64,000 nt of DNA from Marinomonas sp. UCMA 3892 (GCF_012726345.1 NZ_PTXN01000001.1:1-64000), one strand, 5' to 3'. Positions 27,293-36,882 are shown, counted from the stretch's first letter. Program-made: numbers and translations. The notes: generated by a model from the sequence alone, not told the origin.

Positions 27293-28608
27293 TGGGCTGG
27301 ATAAATCGGCCAGTCGGCAGCGTCGACCGAGTCCAATTGGGTATCAAATATTTGGCCTTGCCATTTATGAATAAAATGCAGGTTAGGGTCGTATTGTTCG
27401 GTTTGCTTTTGTAAATTGAAGTGACGACCGCCTCTTGGGTCAGCGCCAACGCCAGCTATGTATTGCCAATTACCCCAATTCGAACCGACGCTATAATCGA
27501 TCAGTTGTTCTTCAAAGTATGCCGCGCCATAGCGCCAATCGATGCCTAATTCATAGATCAAACAGCTGGCGACAATTTGGCGACCTCGGTTGCTCATAAA
27601 CCCCGTTTCATTGAGTTGTTTCATGCAGGCGTTCACTAATGGATAGGGTGTATTGCCTTGGCTCCACTTCCGAAAACGCTCGGCGTAATAACTGCCTTGA
27701 GTTTGTTTACCTGATAAACCTCCCGGCAAGAAAAGTTGTTTGCCGTAACAGGTTGCGTACCAATGAAAATACTCGCGCCACAACAGTTCGAAATAAATCC
27801 AATACGTCGATTCATTTGCACCATGATCGCGCTCGTAAACATCAATACTGGCTTTGATTTGCCTGACTGACAAACTACCTTGTGCTAACCAAGGAGAGAA
27901 CTTGGTTGAGTTTTCCCAACCGTCTAATTCATTACGCGTTTCTTTATAATGACTTGGTAGATTGGTCGAGAAGTAATCACTTAGTTGATCAACCGCAGCG
28001 CGTTCTCCACCTGTAAACATGCTATTGTCTTCTATTTGCTTAAGCTGCCATGGGCGAATACATTGGATATCGAAAGTCGGTGCAGGTGGCAGTTTTTGTA
28101 AGGCTGGCAAGGGGGGGAAAACGTCTAGGTTCTCGACTAAGCGACGGAATTTTGAAAAAGAATCCGGTAACTGCGCTATATCAAATGGCAGCTGGGATGG
28201 TGTAAATAAACTCAAACCATGGTCTAGGTGAATACGCACGTCAGAGTATCTGCTTTCGATGCGATTAAGAGTTTGCTGTTCGTCCCAACCTCCATGATGA
28301 TTGCGATAAAGGTGTGAGATTGGTATTTCGTTAAGAAGCAAATTTAAGCTGGTGGCCGCATCCATGGAACTTACGAACAAAGTTTGACCCAACGCTTGTA
28401 ATTGTAGAGCCAAGTCTTGAAGGCCTTGGTTTAAAAGTCGACGACGATTTGCTGACATGCCTTGAGTTGCATAACGGCTGGGGTGATTGTTATGAGGTTC
28501 ATCGCAATAAAGGCAGATAAGATAATCCACCTCCTGTACTGCTCTCCATAGCATGTTCTGATCTGCACAACGTAAATCATCCCCGAACCAAACCAATCCT
28601 AGTTTCAT
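27289..28608 (-). CDS. DASH-family cryptochrome
   Basis: A 439-residue photolyase-superfamily protein. The N-terminus [19 protein letters not shown] and the C-terminal block [20 protein letters not shown], followed by GRHFN, are diagnostic of [23 protein letters not shown] lies in the FAD domain. Characterised DASH proteins bind FAD and MTHF, repair CPDs in single-stranded DNA, and may also signal. AGGAG precedes ATG 28608. It is the first gene of a two-gene operon with the second photolyase-family gene (ATGA overlap). Confidence 0.92.
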   Translation of the reverse strand: MKLGLVWFGDDLRCADQNMLWRAVQEVDYLICLYCDEPHNNHPSRYATQGMSANRRRLLNQGLQDLALQLQALGQTLFVSSMDAATSLNLLLNEIPISHLYRNHHGGWDEQQTLNRIESRYSDVRIHLDHGLSLFTPSQLPFDIAQLPDSFSKFRRLVENLDVFPPLPALQKLPPAPTFDIQCIRPWQLKQIEDNSMFTGGERAAVDQLSDYFSTNLPSHYKETRNELDGWENSTKFSPWLAQGSLSVRQIKASIDVYERDHGANESTYWIYFELLWREYFHWYATCYGKQLFLPGGLSGKQTQGSYYAERFRKWSQGNTPYPLVNACMKQLNETGFMSNRGRQIVASCLIYELGIDWRYGAAYFEEQLIDYSVGSNWGNWQYIAGVGADPRGGRHFNLQKQTEQYDPNLHFIHKWQGQIFDTQLDSVDAADWPIYPAQ

Positions 28609-28676
28609 ATAAGTACTCCTATTCCATCTTTATCATTTGAAGTCTAGTACGTTTTATTCAGGAATTTAGATTGGTT

Positions 28677-29579
28677 TCAGTCAAGTTCGTTAAACAGGTC
28701 CGAAAAGTTAAAGTGATCTAGCAAGGCTGTTACCTTTTGGGGAGAGTATTTTAACTTGCCTGAATACGCATAAAGGACGAGATCTTCCGGTGTCTTTTCA
28801 AGCTCGATAGCAACCAGTGTGCCTTGGTGTATTTCTTTTTGGCACGATGGTTCGGCTAAGATCGCCATGCCTAATCCCGCTATAGCGGCTTCTTTTGCCA
28901 TATTGGCGCTGTTGGCCCGATACTGTGATGTGACATGTACTTTAGTCGAATGTCGGCTGTCTTTGAATATCCATGGCGAACCTTGTAATGCACTGAGGGT
29001 CGTGATGCAAGGTAAGGAAGGTAAATTCTGAAATGACAAATGACTATGATGCCGCTCAACAAACTCAGGTGAGGCGACAATGACACTGGGCCAACGAATC
29101 AGTTCTTTTGCCACCCAGTCGGAATCCATTAACTCTCCGCGGCCAAACTGCATCACCAAATCGAAACCATCGAGTAAGCCTTGATGTGGAACTAGACCTG
29201 TTTCACAGCTTAACTTGAGCTTAGGGTAAAGCGCACAGAAATTAGCAATTTGCTGGGCGATAAAGGGTAAATCCGGCATTAATATACGTAAATGGCCAGA
29301 GACCTTGTCACTCTGATCGCTAATGGCTTCGAGCTGATCATCAAGAGAGCGAAGCAGCGGCAAGCTTTGCTCATACAGTGTTTGCCCTGCCTCAGTGGGC
29401 GACATTCGTCGAGTGGTGCGTTCTAATAAACGCACGTTTAGTGTCTCTTCAAGCTGGATGATATGGCGGCTGACGGTAGAAGAAGGCTGTCCTAGCTTCT
29501 CTGATGCCAGTTTAAAACTGCGCTCCTCAAATACTGTATGAAAGCTAAGTAGCCAAGAGAGTTCTATTTTTTCAATCAT
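28677..29579 (-). CDS. LysR-family transcriptional regulator
   Basis: A 300-residue regulator with an N-terminal helix-turn-helix (FKLASEKLGQPSSTVSRHII at about 22-41) and an effector-binding domain from about residue 90. It is divergent from an FAD monooxygenase gene, with about 100 bases between the starts, and an ATGGGA/TCCCAT inverted repeat lies in that gap. Control of the monooxygenase is the natural inference. The effector is unknown. Confidence 0.9.
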   Translation of the reverse strand: MIEKIELSWLLSFHTVFEERSFKLASEKLGQPSSTVSRHIIQLEETLNVRLLERTTRRMSPTEAGQTLYEQSLPLLRSLDDQLEAISDQSDKVSGHLRILMPDLPFIAQQIANFCALYPKLKLSCETGLVPHQGLLDGFDLVMQFGRGELMDSDWVAKELIRWPSVIVASPEFVERHHSHLSFQNLPSLPCITTLSALQGSPWIFKDSRHSTKVHVTSQYRANSANMAKEAAIAGLGMAILAEPSCQKEIHQGTLVAIELEKTPEDLVLYAYSGKLKYSPQKVTALLDHFNFSDLFNELD

Positions 29580-29593
29580 AATTATTGCTCTAA

Positions 29594-29620
29594 ATGGGAT
29601 AGTTAATCCAATAGTCCCAT
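29594..29620. promoter_or_regulatory. Inverted repeat in LysR/monooxygenase divergent promoter
   Basis: Arms ATGGGA (29594-29599) and TCCCAT (29615-29620) are separated by 15 bases. Position and symmetry suit a LysR-type operator. The arms are short, so chance is not excluded. Confidence 0.4.
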
Positions 29621-29681
29621 ATTTATCATTTTAAGATGCTGGTAGATACTGCAGATTCATTTTTATTATGGAGTGCTCAGT

Positions 29682-30854
29682 ATGTCGAAACGGATTGCCA
29701 TCGTAGGTGCGGGAGTGGCTGGTTTAGCCTTTGCTACGTTGGCGGCAAAGCAAGGTAATCAAGTCGATATATTTGAACGTCGCTCCCAAGTGGGCAGCGA
29801 CCTAGGGGCAGGTGTGACACTTTGGCCAAATGCCATTTTTGTTTTAACTCAAATGGGACTACTGAAGGCGATTCAAAAGGCATCTGGAGAGCCTATGACT
29901 ATGACCCGCTATGATCTAACTACCGGTGTGCAAGGTGATCTGTCGCTTCGTGGCCTGAACCAATCTGCGGGTTTTAACACACTCACCATATTGCGACGTG
30001 ATCTAATGGCAATATTGTTTGCCGGTGCTGATCAAGCGGGTGTGCAAATTCATTTTGGTGAAGCGATTAATCTAGACAAGTTGTCTGAATTGGAGAATCA
30101 ATACGACTGGGTGATTGGCGCTGATGGAAGGATGAATTCTACACTACGCAGGAAAATCAGTCCTGTCAGTCAGCCTGTTTATCAAGGATTTGTGAATGTC
30201 ATTGGTATATCGCATTCAAGCCCGACAAGACCATTTAATAACCAGTCAATTCAAGATTATTGGGGGGATGGGGAACGTTTTGGCATAGTGCCGATTGATG
30301 CATCGACATGCTTTTGGGCAGCAGGTTGGGCGGAAGTTGAGAAACAGCCAAATAGGATGTTCACGCTTTCAGAGCTAGGCGAGCGTTTCAGAGAATGGCC
30401 AAGCGAGGTGCTCGCTGTGTTACAGCAGGCAGAGCAAAGCAGCTTGCATACCGTTTATGTTCATGACCTTGATCCAATGACATCGTGGTATCGAGGTAAA
30501 TGCATGGTGATCGGCGATGCGGCTCATGCGGCATTGCCTACATCTGGGCAAGGTGCCTGCCAAGCTTTAGAAGATGCTTGGTGGCTAGCCAAACTTATGC
30601 AAGAGGAAGCCACCACAGACCGTCTGTTTGCTCGCTTTCAACAGCAACGTTTGGAGAAAACAGTTGCCATACAAATGACGGGAAGACATATTGCCCAAGC
30701 CATTTTTCATACCCCCGCCAACCAACGTCCTGCTCAAGGCAGTGTAACAGAAGCGTCACTTGATGCGATGGCTGCATTCTGGATGACAGGCTTGGTTAAT
30801 TTAGAACCGGTAACCAAGAGCAAGATGAGTCAGGATCAACAAGGCGGCGATTAA
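29682..30854 (+). CDS. FAD-dependent monooxygenase (aromatic hydroxylase family)
   Basis: A 390-residue flavoprotein of the PHBH-like group A family. The Rossmann dinucleotide motif IAIVGAGVAGLAFA is at 5-18, the DG motif in VIGADGRMNSTLRR, and the FAD-ribityl GD motif in MVIGDAAHAALPTSGQGACQ. It would hydroxylate an aromatic or similar substrate with NAD(P)H and oxygen. The start at 29682 has GGAG 8 bases upstream and is preferred to an in-frame GTG at 29673. Its last 54 bases overlap the convergent MAPEG gene. The facing LysR gene probably regulates it. Confidence 0.87.
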   Translation: MSKRIAIVGAGVAGLAFATLAAKQGNQVDIFERRSQVGSDLGAGVTLWPNAIFVLTQMGLLKAIQKASGEPMTMTRYDLTTGVQGDLSLRGLNQSAGFNTLTILRRDLMAILFAGADQAGVQIHFGEAINLDKLSELENQYDWVIGADGRMNSTLRRKISPVSQPVYQGFVNVIGISHSSPTRPFNNQSIQDYWGDGERFGIVPIDASTCFWAAGWAEVEKQPNRMFTLSELGERFREWPSEVLAVLQQAEQSSLHTVYVHDLDPMTSWYRGKCMVIGDAAHAALPTSGQGACQALEDAWWLAKLMQEEATTDRLFARFQQQRLEKTVAIQMTGRHIAQAIFHTPANQRPAQGSVTEASLDAMAAFWMTGLVNLEPVTKSKMSQDQQGGD

Positions 30855-31193
30855 CATTACTAAGAAGGTCATCACCATGCCGCTTTGTCGATAAATGAGC
30901 GGCTCTTTGGGCTGACTTACACCGTAGGCGTGGGACAAGCGACCAAGACACAGCAAAATGCCCATTATGTTTACTAACAATGTAGAGCCCCCCGTACTTT
31001 CGTACATCCAAACCAGCAATAAAGCATAGGGAACGTTTTCCGCGAAGTTGCCATGTACGCGAATCGCTCTGGTCAACATGGACTGATCGCCATCACCAAT
31101 GCCAACTTTGTACTTCATGCGCAATTTGATCACACGAAAACTCAAGAAAATGTAGAGAAAAACCAGTAACGCCGCGTAAATGGGAGTGATCAT
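30801..31193 (-). CDS. MAPEG family membrane protein
   Basis: A 130-residue inner-membrane protein with four predicted helices. The segment TRAIRVHGNFAENVPYALLL is the MAPEG signature (membrane-associated proteins in eicosanoid and glutathione metabolism); bacterial members are often glutathione-transferase-like. The C-terminus overlaps the end of the convergent FAD monooxygenase by 54 bases, and both frames look genuine over the overlap. Confidence 0.87.
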   Translation of the reverse strand: MITPIYAALLVFLYIFLSFRVIKLRMKYKVGIGDGDQSMLTRAIRVHGNFAENVPYALLLVWMYESTGGSTLLVNIMGILLCLGRLSHAYGVSQPKEPLIYRQSGMVMTFLVMLIAALLILTHLALGYRF

Positions 31194-31406
31194 TGAGAAT
31201 CCTTACCTTAACTGAAGGTCTGTTATTGTTGTGCACTCAGTGTTGAGAAAATCCTTAATTTTGTCTATGACTTTTTAAGGAAAAACATCTTTCCGATTAA
31301 GCCTAGTGATTAAATAGGATTTTTTTATTCGAGAACAAAAAACCATAGTGAAAATAGGGTTATAATAGGTCAAATTTTCCGTTTACGTTAGAAGGTAGTG
31401 ATAAAT

Positions 31407-31748
31407 ATGAGTCTTCCTAATTGTCCAAAATGCGATTCCGCTTACGTGTATGAAGATCAAGCTATGTTGATTTGCCCAGAGTGCGCGCACGAATGGAACC
31501 CCAATGAAGTGGTTGTAGACGAAGATGCGCTTATTATCAAAGACATGGGTGGCAACTTATTGCAAGAAGGCGATAAAGTTACTTTGGCGAAAGATCTAAA
31601 AGTAAAAGGTTCTTCTCAAGTGCTAAAAATTGGCACCAAAGCGACTATTAAGCGCCTTGTAGATGGCGACCACGACATCGATTGCAAATTGGATGGCGGC
31701 GGGGAAATGATGCTGAAATCTCAGTTTGTGAAAAAATCGAACATTTAA
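31407..31748 (+). CDS. PhnA/YjdM-family zinc-ribbon protein
   Basis: A 113-residue protein. The N-terminal zinc ribbon has two CxxC pairs (CPKC and CPECAHEWN), and the C-terminal beta domain contains [20 protein letters not shown] and GHDIDCK-type segments of the PhnA/YjdM family. Despite the name, E. coli YjdM is not required for phosphonate use, and its role is unclear. ATG 31407 lies 11 bases after GAAGG. A strong terminator follows, so it is monocistronic. Confidence 0.9.
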   Translation: MSLPNCPKCDSAYVYEDQAMLICPECAHEWNPNEVVVDEDALIIKDMGGNLLQEGDKVTLAKDLKVKGSSQVLKIGTKATIKRLVDGDHDIDCKLDGGGEMMLKSQFVKKSNI

Positions 31749-31798
31749 ACGACGAACAATCTGTTCGACGATCTAGATAATATATAGATAAGACAAAA

Positions 31799-31828
31799 AT
31801 GCCTTCTCAGTCAGAAGGCATTTTTTTT
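31799..31828 (+). terminator. Terminator after the PhnA/YjdM-like gene
   Basis: Stem ATGCCTTCT / AGAAGGCAT with a CAGTC loop is followed by seven or more T. Confidence 0.92.
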
Positions 31829-31962
31829 GTGTTTTTACACGTTTTTAGATTCTTTTTGTCTTCGCAATACATGGCTGGTTTTTATTTGCTTAGCGGTTTA
31901 TGCTGCCTGCCCTTGGTTGATGTTTAGTCAATCATGACTCTTTTTAAAAGGTGATGGATACT

Positions 31963-33597
31963 ATGTTTAGCCAACTTAAAATTTCTCAGCGTTTAGGGTT
32001 AGGGTTTGCTTTTATCTTTGCTCTACTGCTGCTGATTTCAGTGGTGGGCATGCAACGTGTTAACGTAATTGATAACACCTTGACGAGTGTGCGTGATGGC
32101 GCCACGTTAAAGCAGCGTTATGCCATTAACTTTCGTGGCAGCGTTCATGATAGAGCCATTGCGGTGCGTGATGTGGTGTTGGCATCGGATCCAGTGCGTT
32201 TAAATCAAGAGCTTGCATCAATTAAAAATTTAGATGTGTTTTATCAGCAATCGGCGAAATCCATGAGTCAACTCATGTTGTCTGATGCTTCCACAGCAGA
32301 GCGAACCTTGTTAAAAGCGATTCAAGACATCGAAGTAACCACACAGAAGTCGACGGCAGCACTGTTGGATTTGGCTCAACAAGGCAACACAAGTATTGCG
32401 ACTCAGCTTTTAATGCAAGAAGTTTCTCCTGGTTATACTGAATGGCTAAAACGCATTAACGCTTTTATTGATCATCAAGAAGAAGTCATTAATAAAGATA
32501 TTGGTATCGTAATGAAGGTTGCCAGCACCTTTGTTAATTTAATGCTTGTAGTGACTCTTATTGCGGCGGTTTTTAGTGTTTTTGTGGCGATTACTTTGAT
32601 TCGCAGTATACAGGCGCGAATTGGCGGAGAACCTGAAGACGTTGCCGCGTTGGTACAGCGAATTGCCGATGGCAACCTGAATGTCACAATAGAAACACAC
32701 TATCCGAATAGTATGATTGGCAGTGTACGGGCCATGGTCTCACGCTTGCAGCAAATCATCCTAGATGTGCGTAGTGCGGCTGATGAACTCAGCATTGCAT
32801 CGTCTGAACTGAATAGTACCGCAAGCGAAAACAACCGTCGTCTTCGTCAGCAATCTGCCGATACTACGCTGATGGCTGCTGCGATTAACGAAATGTCTGC
32901 CTCTGTTTCTGAGGTCGCCGGACATGCTGGGCACGCTGCCGAAGCCACACAAAAAGTAGATCGAGAAGTTGAAAGTGGTAATACAAAAGTTAATGCTACT
33001 GCAGAAGCCATCGTGCATTTGTCAGAAACGTTAGAGTTAGCGTCAAAAACGGTTGAGAAAGTATCTGTTGATAGCGGCAATATTGAAAAAATTACCGACG
33101 TTATCAGTGCCATCGCAGAACAGACGAATTTATTGGCGTTGAACGCAGCCATTGAAGCGGCGCGAGCCGGTGAACATGGTCGAGGCTTTGCGGTTGTGGC
33201 GGATGAAGTGCGTTCGTTGGCGACACGGACACAGCAGTCGACCAGCGAAATCAGCAACATGATTGTTCGTTTACAAGAAGGATCCAGCAAAGCCGCTGAG
33301 ATCATGAACACCAGCCGTGAGCGAGCACAAAAAACCGTTGAACAGACTCAAGAAGCTCGTGCTGCCTTGGCGAGCATTCGGACTGAGGTCATGGCAATCA
33401 ATGATATGAACACACAAATTGCTCAAACGTCCGCGGAGCAAGAGCGTGTGGCGGAAGACATGAACCTCAATATTACTCGCGTTCACGAAGCCACCATGGA
33501 AAGTGCTGCTGGTTCTGAACAAGTGGCTCAATCGAGTGAACGCCTTGCGCAATTATCGAAGAAACTGACCACAAAAGTCAGCTTTTTTAAAATGTAA
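31963..33597 (+). CDS. Methyl-accepting chemotaxis protein
   Basis: A 544-residue transmembrane chemoreceptor. TM1 at about 8-30 is followed by a helical periplasmic domain (31-185) of 4HB type, TM2 at about 187-212, HAMP (214-268; [19 protein letters not shown]) and the signalling domain. The tip reads [20 protein letters not shown], then [17 protein letters not shown]. The start at 31963 follows AAGGTG by 9 bases; upstream GTG/ATG codons at 31951 and 31954 overlap that site. The ligand is unknown. It is monocistronic, with a terminator downstream. Confidence 0.92.
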   Translation: MFSQLKISQRLGLGFAFIFALLLLISVVGMQRVNVIDNTLTSVRDGATLKQRYAINFRGSVHDRAIAVRDVVLASDPVRLNQELASIKNLDVFYQQSAKSMSQLMLSDASTAERTLLKAIQDIEVTTQKSTAALLDLAQQGNTSIATQLLMQEVSPGYTEWLKRINAFIDHQEEVINKDIGIVMKVASTFVNLMLVVTLIAAVFSVFVAITLIRSIQARIGGEPEDVAALVQRIADGNLNVTIETHYPNSMIGSVRAMVSRLQQIILDVRSAADELSIASSELNSTASENNRRLRQQSADTTLMAAAINEMSASVSEVAGHAGHAAEATQKVDREVESGNTKVNATAEAIVHLSETLELASKTVEKVSVDSGNIEKITDVISAIAEQTNLLALNAAIEAARAGEHGRGFAVVADEVRSLATRTQQSTSEISNMIVRLQEGSSKAAEIMNTSRERAQKTVEQTQEARAALASIRTEVMAINDMNTQIAQTSAEQERVAEDMNLNITRVHEATMESAAGSEQVAQSSERLAQLSKKLTTKVSFFKM

Positions 33598-33619
33598 TAA
33601 CATTAGCGAAATATAACTG

Positions 33620-33652
33620 AAGGGCCTTTGAACTGTTAAGGCCCTTTTTTTT
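33620..33652 (+). terminator. Terminator after chemoreceptor gene
   Basis: Stem AAGGGCCTT / AAGGCCCTT with a 9-base loop is followed by a T-run. Confidence 0.9.
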
Positions 33653-33693
33653 AAGTGTACAAAGACTTTAATCTGACGTTGCAAAGAACACGA

Positions 33694-33972
33694 CTATTTG
33701 TATTTATTTAAGATCTTCGCTTTAAAGACATAACTACCAAATGGTACCAATGACGCAACAAATCCTATCAAGGCGTGTTTTGACGACACCCCATATCGAG
33801 ACACACTTAACATCAAAAGAATGTTAAACAAAATAAACAACCCACCATGAATCGGGCCAATAACGCTCACATACTCTGGCATGTCCATCAGGCGTTTTAA
33901 TGGCACAGCAATGAAGAGCAGCAATAGAAGCGATGTGCCTTCTAAAATGGAGATAAAACGTAACATTTTCAT
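33694..33972 (-). CDS. DUF3817 family membrane protein
   Basis: A 92-residue inner-membrane protein with three predicted helices. FISILEGTSLLLLLFIAVPL and IGPIHGGLFILFNI match DUF3817, a family of unknown function in which the Glu of the first helix and the His of the GP-HG motif are conserved. No obvious operon partner is present; the GNAT gene upstream on the same strand is about 160 bases away. Confidence 0.85.
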   Translation of the reverse strand: MKMLRFISILEGTSLLLLLFIAVPLKRLMDMPEYVSVIGPIHGGLFILFNILLMLSVSRYGVSSKHALIGFVASLVPFGSYVFKAKILNKYK

Positions 33973-34129
33973 ACTATGTCTCTTTTGTTGAAGTGTGTTG
34001 AAAGAATGTATTCAGCCCTAATAAGACCCCAGAATAGCATTTTAATTTCATCATAAGGTCGGTTATTTAAGGTGTGGAATAATGCTGGCAGAGTCATTAA
34101 GTGTGAGAATCTATACAGTATGTTTTTTT

Positions 34130-34597
34130 CTATCCAAGCCTTAGTGCCATCACTGCTTTTTCGACACCTTTGTCATTTATTCTGTGTATCACTTCAAAAT
34201 CATGCTTTAAATACAGATCGATATTGTGTTGTTCGCATTGCAGATAAAGGTCTGGAATACCTAGGTTTTTAGCATGATTGAGCGTGTGTTGAAGAATTAG
34301 GCAGGAATAACCTTGCCCACGTTTATCAGCTGGAACGAAAACACCACCGAGCCAATGCTTGTAATTGGGAAAATCAGGATGTTCATGGAACTTCAGTTCT
34401 GCCACCGCAAGCAGCTCGTCATGGTCATGCAAGACAAAAGAGATGGGGGGCGCGGCTCTACTTTTCGCCATCACCGTGACTTTTATTGCAATATCCTCTA
34501 GCGATCTGTTGGGCGTTAAACGTCCCCACTCATTGAAATACCACTGAGCAATGGTGGGAATGAAGTGTTTCTGGTCGGCGAGAAGTGAGACTTTCAT
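34130..34597 (-). CDS. GNAT-family N-acetyltransferase
   Basis: A 155-residue acetyltransferase. The acetyl-CoA-binding signature is in WLGGVFVPADKRGQGYSCLI (R/Q-x-x-G-x-G/A type motif A), followed by the C-terminal strand LYLQCEQHNIDLYLKHDFEV typical of the GNAT fold. The substrate is not predictable. The start is placed at the second Met of an ATGATG pair with AAGGA just upstream; an in-frame extension to 34651 has no ribosome site and would add an unrelated hydrophobic stretch. Confidence 0.85.
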   Translation of the reverse strand: MKVSLLADQKHFIPTIAQWYFNEWGRLTPNRSLEDIAIKVTVMAKSRAAPPISFVLHDHDELLAVAELKFHEHPDFPNYKHWLGGVFVPADKRGQGYSCLILQHTLNHAKNLGIPDLYLQCEQHNIDLYLKHDFEVIHRINDKGVEKAVMALRLG

Positions 34598-34731
34598 CAT
34601 TGTCCTTAAAAGAATAATGGTATTGAATGATATAAAGAGTATTACCATCAATCGTATAGATTAAATAATGTTCTGTACCTATTCATCTTTATTTAGCCCA
34701 ATCATTTATGGATTGCCGTAAATCAAAAACA

Positions 34732-34768
34732 AAAAACCGACTCTCAGTGTTACCTGATGTCGGTTTTA
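34732..34768 (-). terminator. Terminator after the DUF2892 gene
   Basis: AAAACCGAC / GTCGGTTTT form a stem. Read on the minus strand it runs into TTTTTTGTTTTTG. Confidence 0.85.
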
Positions 34769-34798
34769 GTCTTTATAGTGTTCGTTTTAAATTAGATG

Positions 34799-34987
34799 TT
34801 ATTTTTTGGTTTTACAAGTTGAAAAACCAAACGGTAGATAAGCTGGGCAGATGCTAAATACGCCTGTGGCAAGCAGCACAATGCCGATTACCCCCCACCA
34901 TGAATTGAAATATACACCGATTGCTATGACGACGGCGCCCATTGTGATTCTGACCACTCTATCTGTTGTACCTACGTTATAAATCAT
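34799..34987 (-). CDS. DUF2892 (YgaP-like membrane) small protein
   Basis: A 62-residue protein. NVGTTDRVVRITMGAVVIAI, two closely spaced hydrophobic helices (GVIGIVLLATGVFSI) and CPAYLPFGFSTCK are the classic DUF2892 pattern, also seen as the membrane part of YgaP-type rhodaneses. Two cysteines near the C-terminus are conserved in the family. ATG 34987 follows an AGGAGA site; the longer frame to 35137 is not supported. The function is unknown. Confidence 0.88.
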   Translation of the reverse strand: MIYNVGTTDRVVRITMGAVVIAIGVYFNSWWGVIGIVLLATGVFSICPAYLPFGFSTCKTKK

Positions 34988-35238
34988 CGTCTTCTCCTGT
35001 TTTTGTTGCCTTAAGTCGTGCGACGAAAAGCGGTATTGCTTATGCACTAGAGTGCAATCGGGAAGATTGGCGTTTTTTAAACGAGGTTTGCGGAGCGTGT
35101 TTGCCAATATCACCTTTCTTAGTGTTGCATCGACCATACGCCCTGTTGATGGTTTAAGCTAAGGCTTTAAAATTTGTTTGATTGTTTTTTGATCTGTGTG
35201 CTGATTTAGCAACAAATTCCATTATTGATATAAAACGG

Positions 35239-35562
35239 TCATTTCTTATTTTCAGCCCATTTAAGTAAGGCGTCTAAAGCAGGGCAAAGCTCCTGTCCCC
35301 AATCCGTTAAACTGTATTCTACTTTGGGCGGTACTTGATGATAGATAGTACGCTTTATTACCCCGTCTACTTCCATCTGACGAAGCTGTTGGATGAGCAT
35401 TTTTTGTGTGATTGCTGGAATGGCTTTCTCTAATTCAGAGAAGCGTTTTACTTGTCCGCCAAAGAGATGGAAGAGGATTAGCAACTTCCATTTTCCTTCT
35501 AGAATCTTTAGTACTTGCTCTACGCCATCGGCTGCAGAGGCTGGCGTCCATTTTTTTGTCAT
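35239..35562 (-). CDS. HxlR-family transcriptional regulator
   Basis: A 107-residue winged-helix protein. LEGKWKLLILFHLFGGQVKR and FSELEKAIPAITQKMLIQQL match the HxlR family, whose members often sense quinones, aldehydes or other electrophiles. The N-terminal Cys that many redox-sensing members carry before the GGKW motif is absent here; the only Cys is in QELCPALD. It is divergent from an NTF2-like/SDR operon, with a perfect ACTTACT/AGTAAGT palindrome between them, so it very probably represses that operon and itself. Confidence 0.9.
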   Translation of the reverse strand: MTKKWTPASAADGVEQVLKILEGKWKLLILFHLFGGQVKRFSELEKAIPAITQKMLIQQLRQMEVDGVIKRTIYHQVPPKVEYSLTDWGQELCPALDALLKWAENKK

Positions 35563-35596
35563 TTTTTTTATGGCCTTAGCCCTTATGAGATCAAAA

Positions 35597-35614
35597 ACTT
35601 ACTTCAGAGTAAGT
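35597..35614. promoter_or_regulatory. HxlR operator palindrome
   Basis: The perfect inverted repeat ACTTACT-TCAG-AGTAAGT lies 34 bases before the hxlR start and about 105 bases before the NTF2-like gene. ACTTACT-type half sites are typical of HxlR/YodB-family operators. Confidence 0.65.
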
Positions 35615-35719
35615 ACCCTACTTTTTTGTCGGTTCTTGTTTTCCAGATAGCTTAACGCCATTCTTTTCAGACAGCAATTTGGCGAGTTCTAAGAAAATGA
35701 TTTTAAGTAGAGGTGTTTT

Positions 35720-36049
35720 ATGATGACTATTGATCTTCCAAGACCAATCGCAAATTATTTTAAAGCAGATAAAGGGGATAGTGAGGCAATTGTTGCCTGT
35801 TTTTCCGATGAGGCAGTGGTAAAAGATGAAGGGCAGACTCATACGGGGCTGGACGCAATTAAACAGTGGAAAGCGAATGCATCGACGAAATATACCTATA
35901 CGGTTGAACCGCAGTCATTAAGCGAAAGCGCAGAGCAAACGATAGTCACGGGTTTAGTGACAGGGAACTTTCCTGGGAGCCCTGTGAATCTTCAATACGC
36001 TTTCACGCTGGATGGCGACAAAATCACGGCACTGGAGATCTCCTTATGA
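35720..36049 (+). CDS. NTF2-like/SnoaL-like fold protein
   Basis: A 109-residue single-domain protein. Its helical N-terminus (PIANYFKADKGDSEAIVACF) is followed by the cone-shaped NTF2 beta sheet (SDEAVVKDEGQTHTGLDAIK, YAFTLDGDKITALEIS). Such proteins are isomerase-like or ligand-binding and often accompany SDR enzymes. Start is ATG 35720 or 35723. Its stop overlaps the next gene's start as ATGA, so it is translationally coupled to the SDR gene and under the facing HxlR regulator. Confidence 0.87.
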   Translation: MMTIDLPRPIANYFKADKGDSEAIVACFSDEAVVKDEGQTHTGLDAIKQWKANASTKYTYTVEPQSLSESAEQTIVTGLVTGNFPGSPVNLQYAFTLDGDKITALEISL

Positions 36050-36828
36050 GTTTTGATCTTGAATTAAATGGGCGCATAGCTTTGGTTACTGGCGGAACTA
36101 AGGGCTTGGGAGCGGCGGTCGTTGAGTCGTTTCATGGCGCGGGAGTGCATGTGATTGCCGTGGCTCGTTCAGTGCCCAACGATGCGCCAGAAGGCATTTC
36201 ATATATAGAAGGGGATCTGCTGACGGCAGCGGGTTGTAGCGCACTAGTAAGCACCGTATTAGAGAAGTTTGGTGGTGTTGATATTGTTGTCAATGTGCTG
36301 GGCGGTTCAAGCGCTCCTAGTGGCGGTTTTGCGGCGCTTGATGAGCAAGAGTGGGAAAACGCATTGAGTCAAAATTTACTGTCTGCGGTACGCATTGATA
36401 GGGGGTTATTGTCATCAATGATAACAAAAGGCTTAGGTGTTATTGTCCATGTTACATCGATACAGAACAAACTTCCTTTGCCAGAGTCGACCACAGCCTA
36501 TGCCGCAGCGAAAGCGGCGTTATCCACTTACAGTAAAAGCTTATCGAAAGAAGTGGCGCCAAAAGGCATTCGTGTTGTGCGTGTTTCCCCCGGTTGGATA
36601 GAAACGGAAGCATCGGTTCGACTTGCTGAACGGCTTGCTGACCATGCTGGTACGGATTATGAAGGAGGTAAAAAGATTATTATGGATTCGCTTGGTGGCA
36701 TTCCTTTAGGACGTCCAGCTCAGCCTTCTGAAGTGGCTGACTTAATTACTTTCCTAGTGTCGGCGAGAGCGTCCTCTATCACAGGTACGGAATACATTAT
36801 TGATGGTGGTACCGTACCTACGGCCTAA
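36046..36828 (+). CDS. SDR-family oxidoreductase
   Basis: A 260-residue Rossmann-fold short-chain dehydrogenase/reductase. The cofactor motif LVTGGTKGLGAAV is at 11-23. NVLGGSS takes the place of the usual NNAG, and the catalytic Tyr-Lys pair is in TTAYAAAKAAL. The C-terminal segment SSITGTEYIIDGGTVPT is typical of classical SDRs. The substrate is unknown; the HxlR/NTF2 context suggests detoxification of a reactive carbonyl or quinone. It overlaps the upstream gene by 4 bases. Confidence 0.9.
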   Translation: MSFDLELNGRIALVTGGTKGLGAAVVESFHGAGVHVIAVARSVPNDAPEGISYIEGDLLTAAGCSALVSTVLEKFGGVDIVVNVLGGSSAPSGGFAALDEQEWENALSQNLLSAVRIDRGLLSSMITKGLGVIVHVTSIQNKLPLPESTTAYAAAKAALSTYSKSLSKEVAPKGIRVVRVSPGWIETEASVRLAERLADHAGTDYEGGKKIIMDSLGGIPLGRPAQPSEVADLITFLVSARASSITGTEYIIDGGTVPTA

Positions 36829-36847
36829 TTTAGTTAAGGCGAAACAA

Positions 36848-36882
36848 AAAACGCCCCTTTTGATCGATAGGGCGTTTTGTTT
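36848..36882. terminator. Terminator after the SDR gene
   Basis: AAAACGCCC / GGGCGTTTT stem with a 13-base loop and T-rich flanks on both strands. It also closes the decayed toxin region on the minus strand. Confidence 0.85.
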
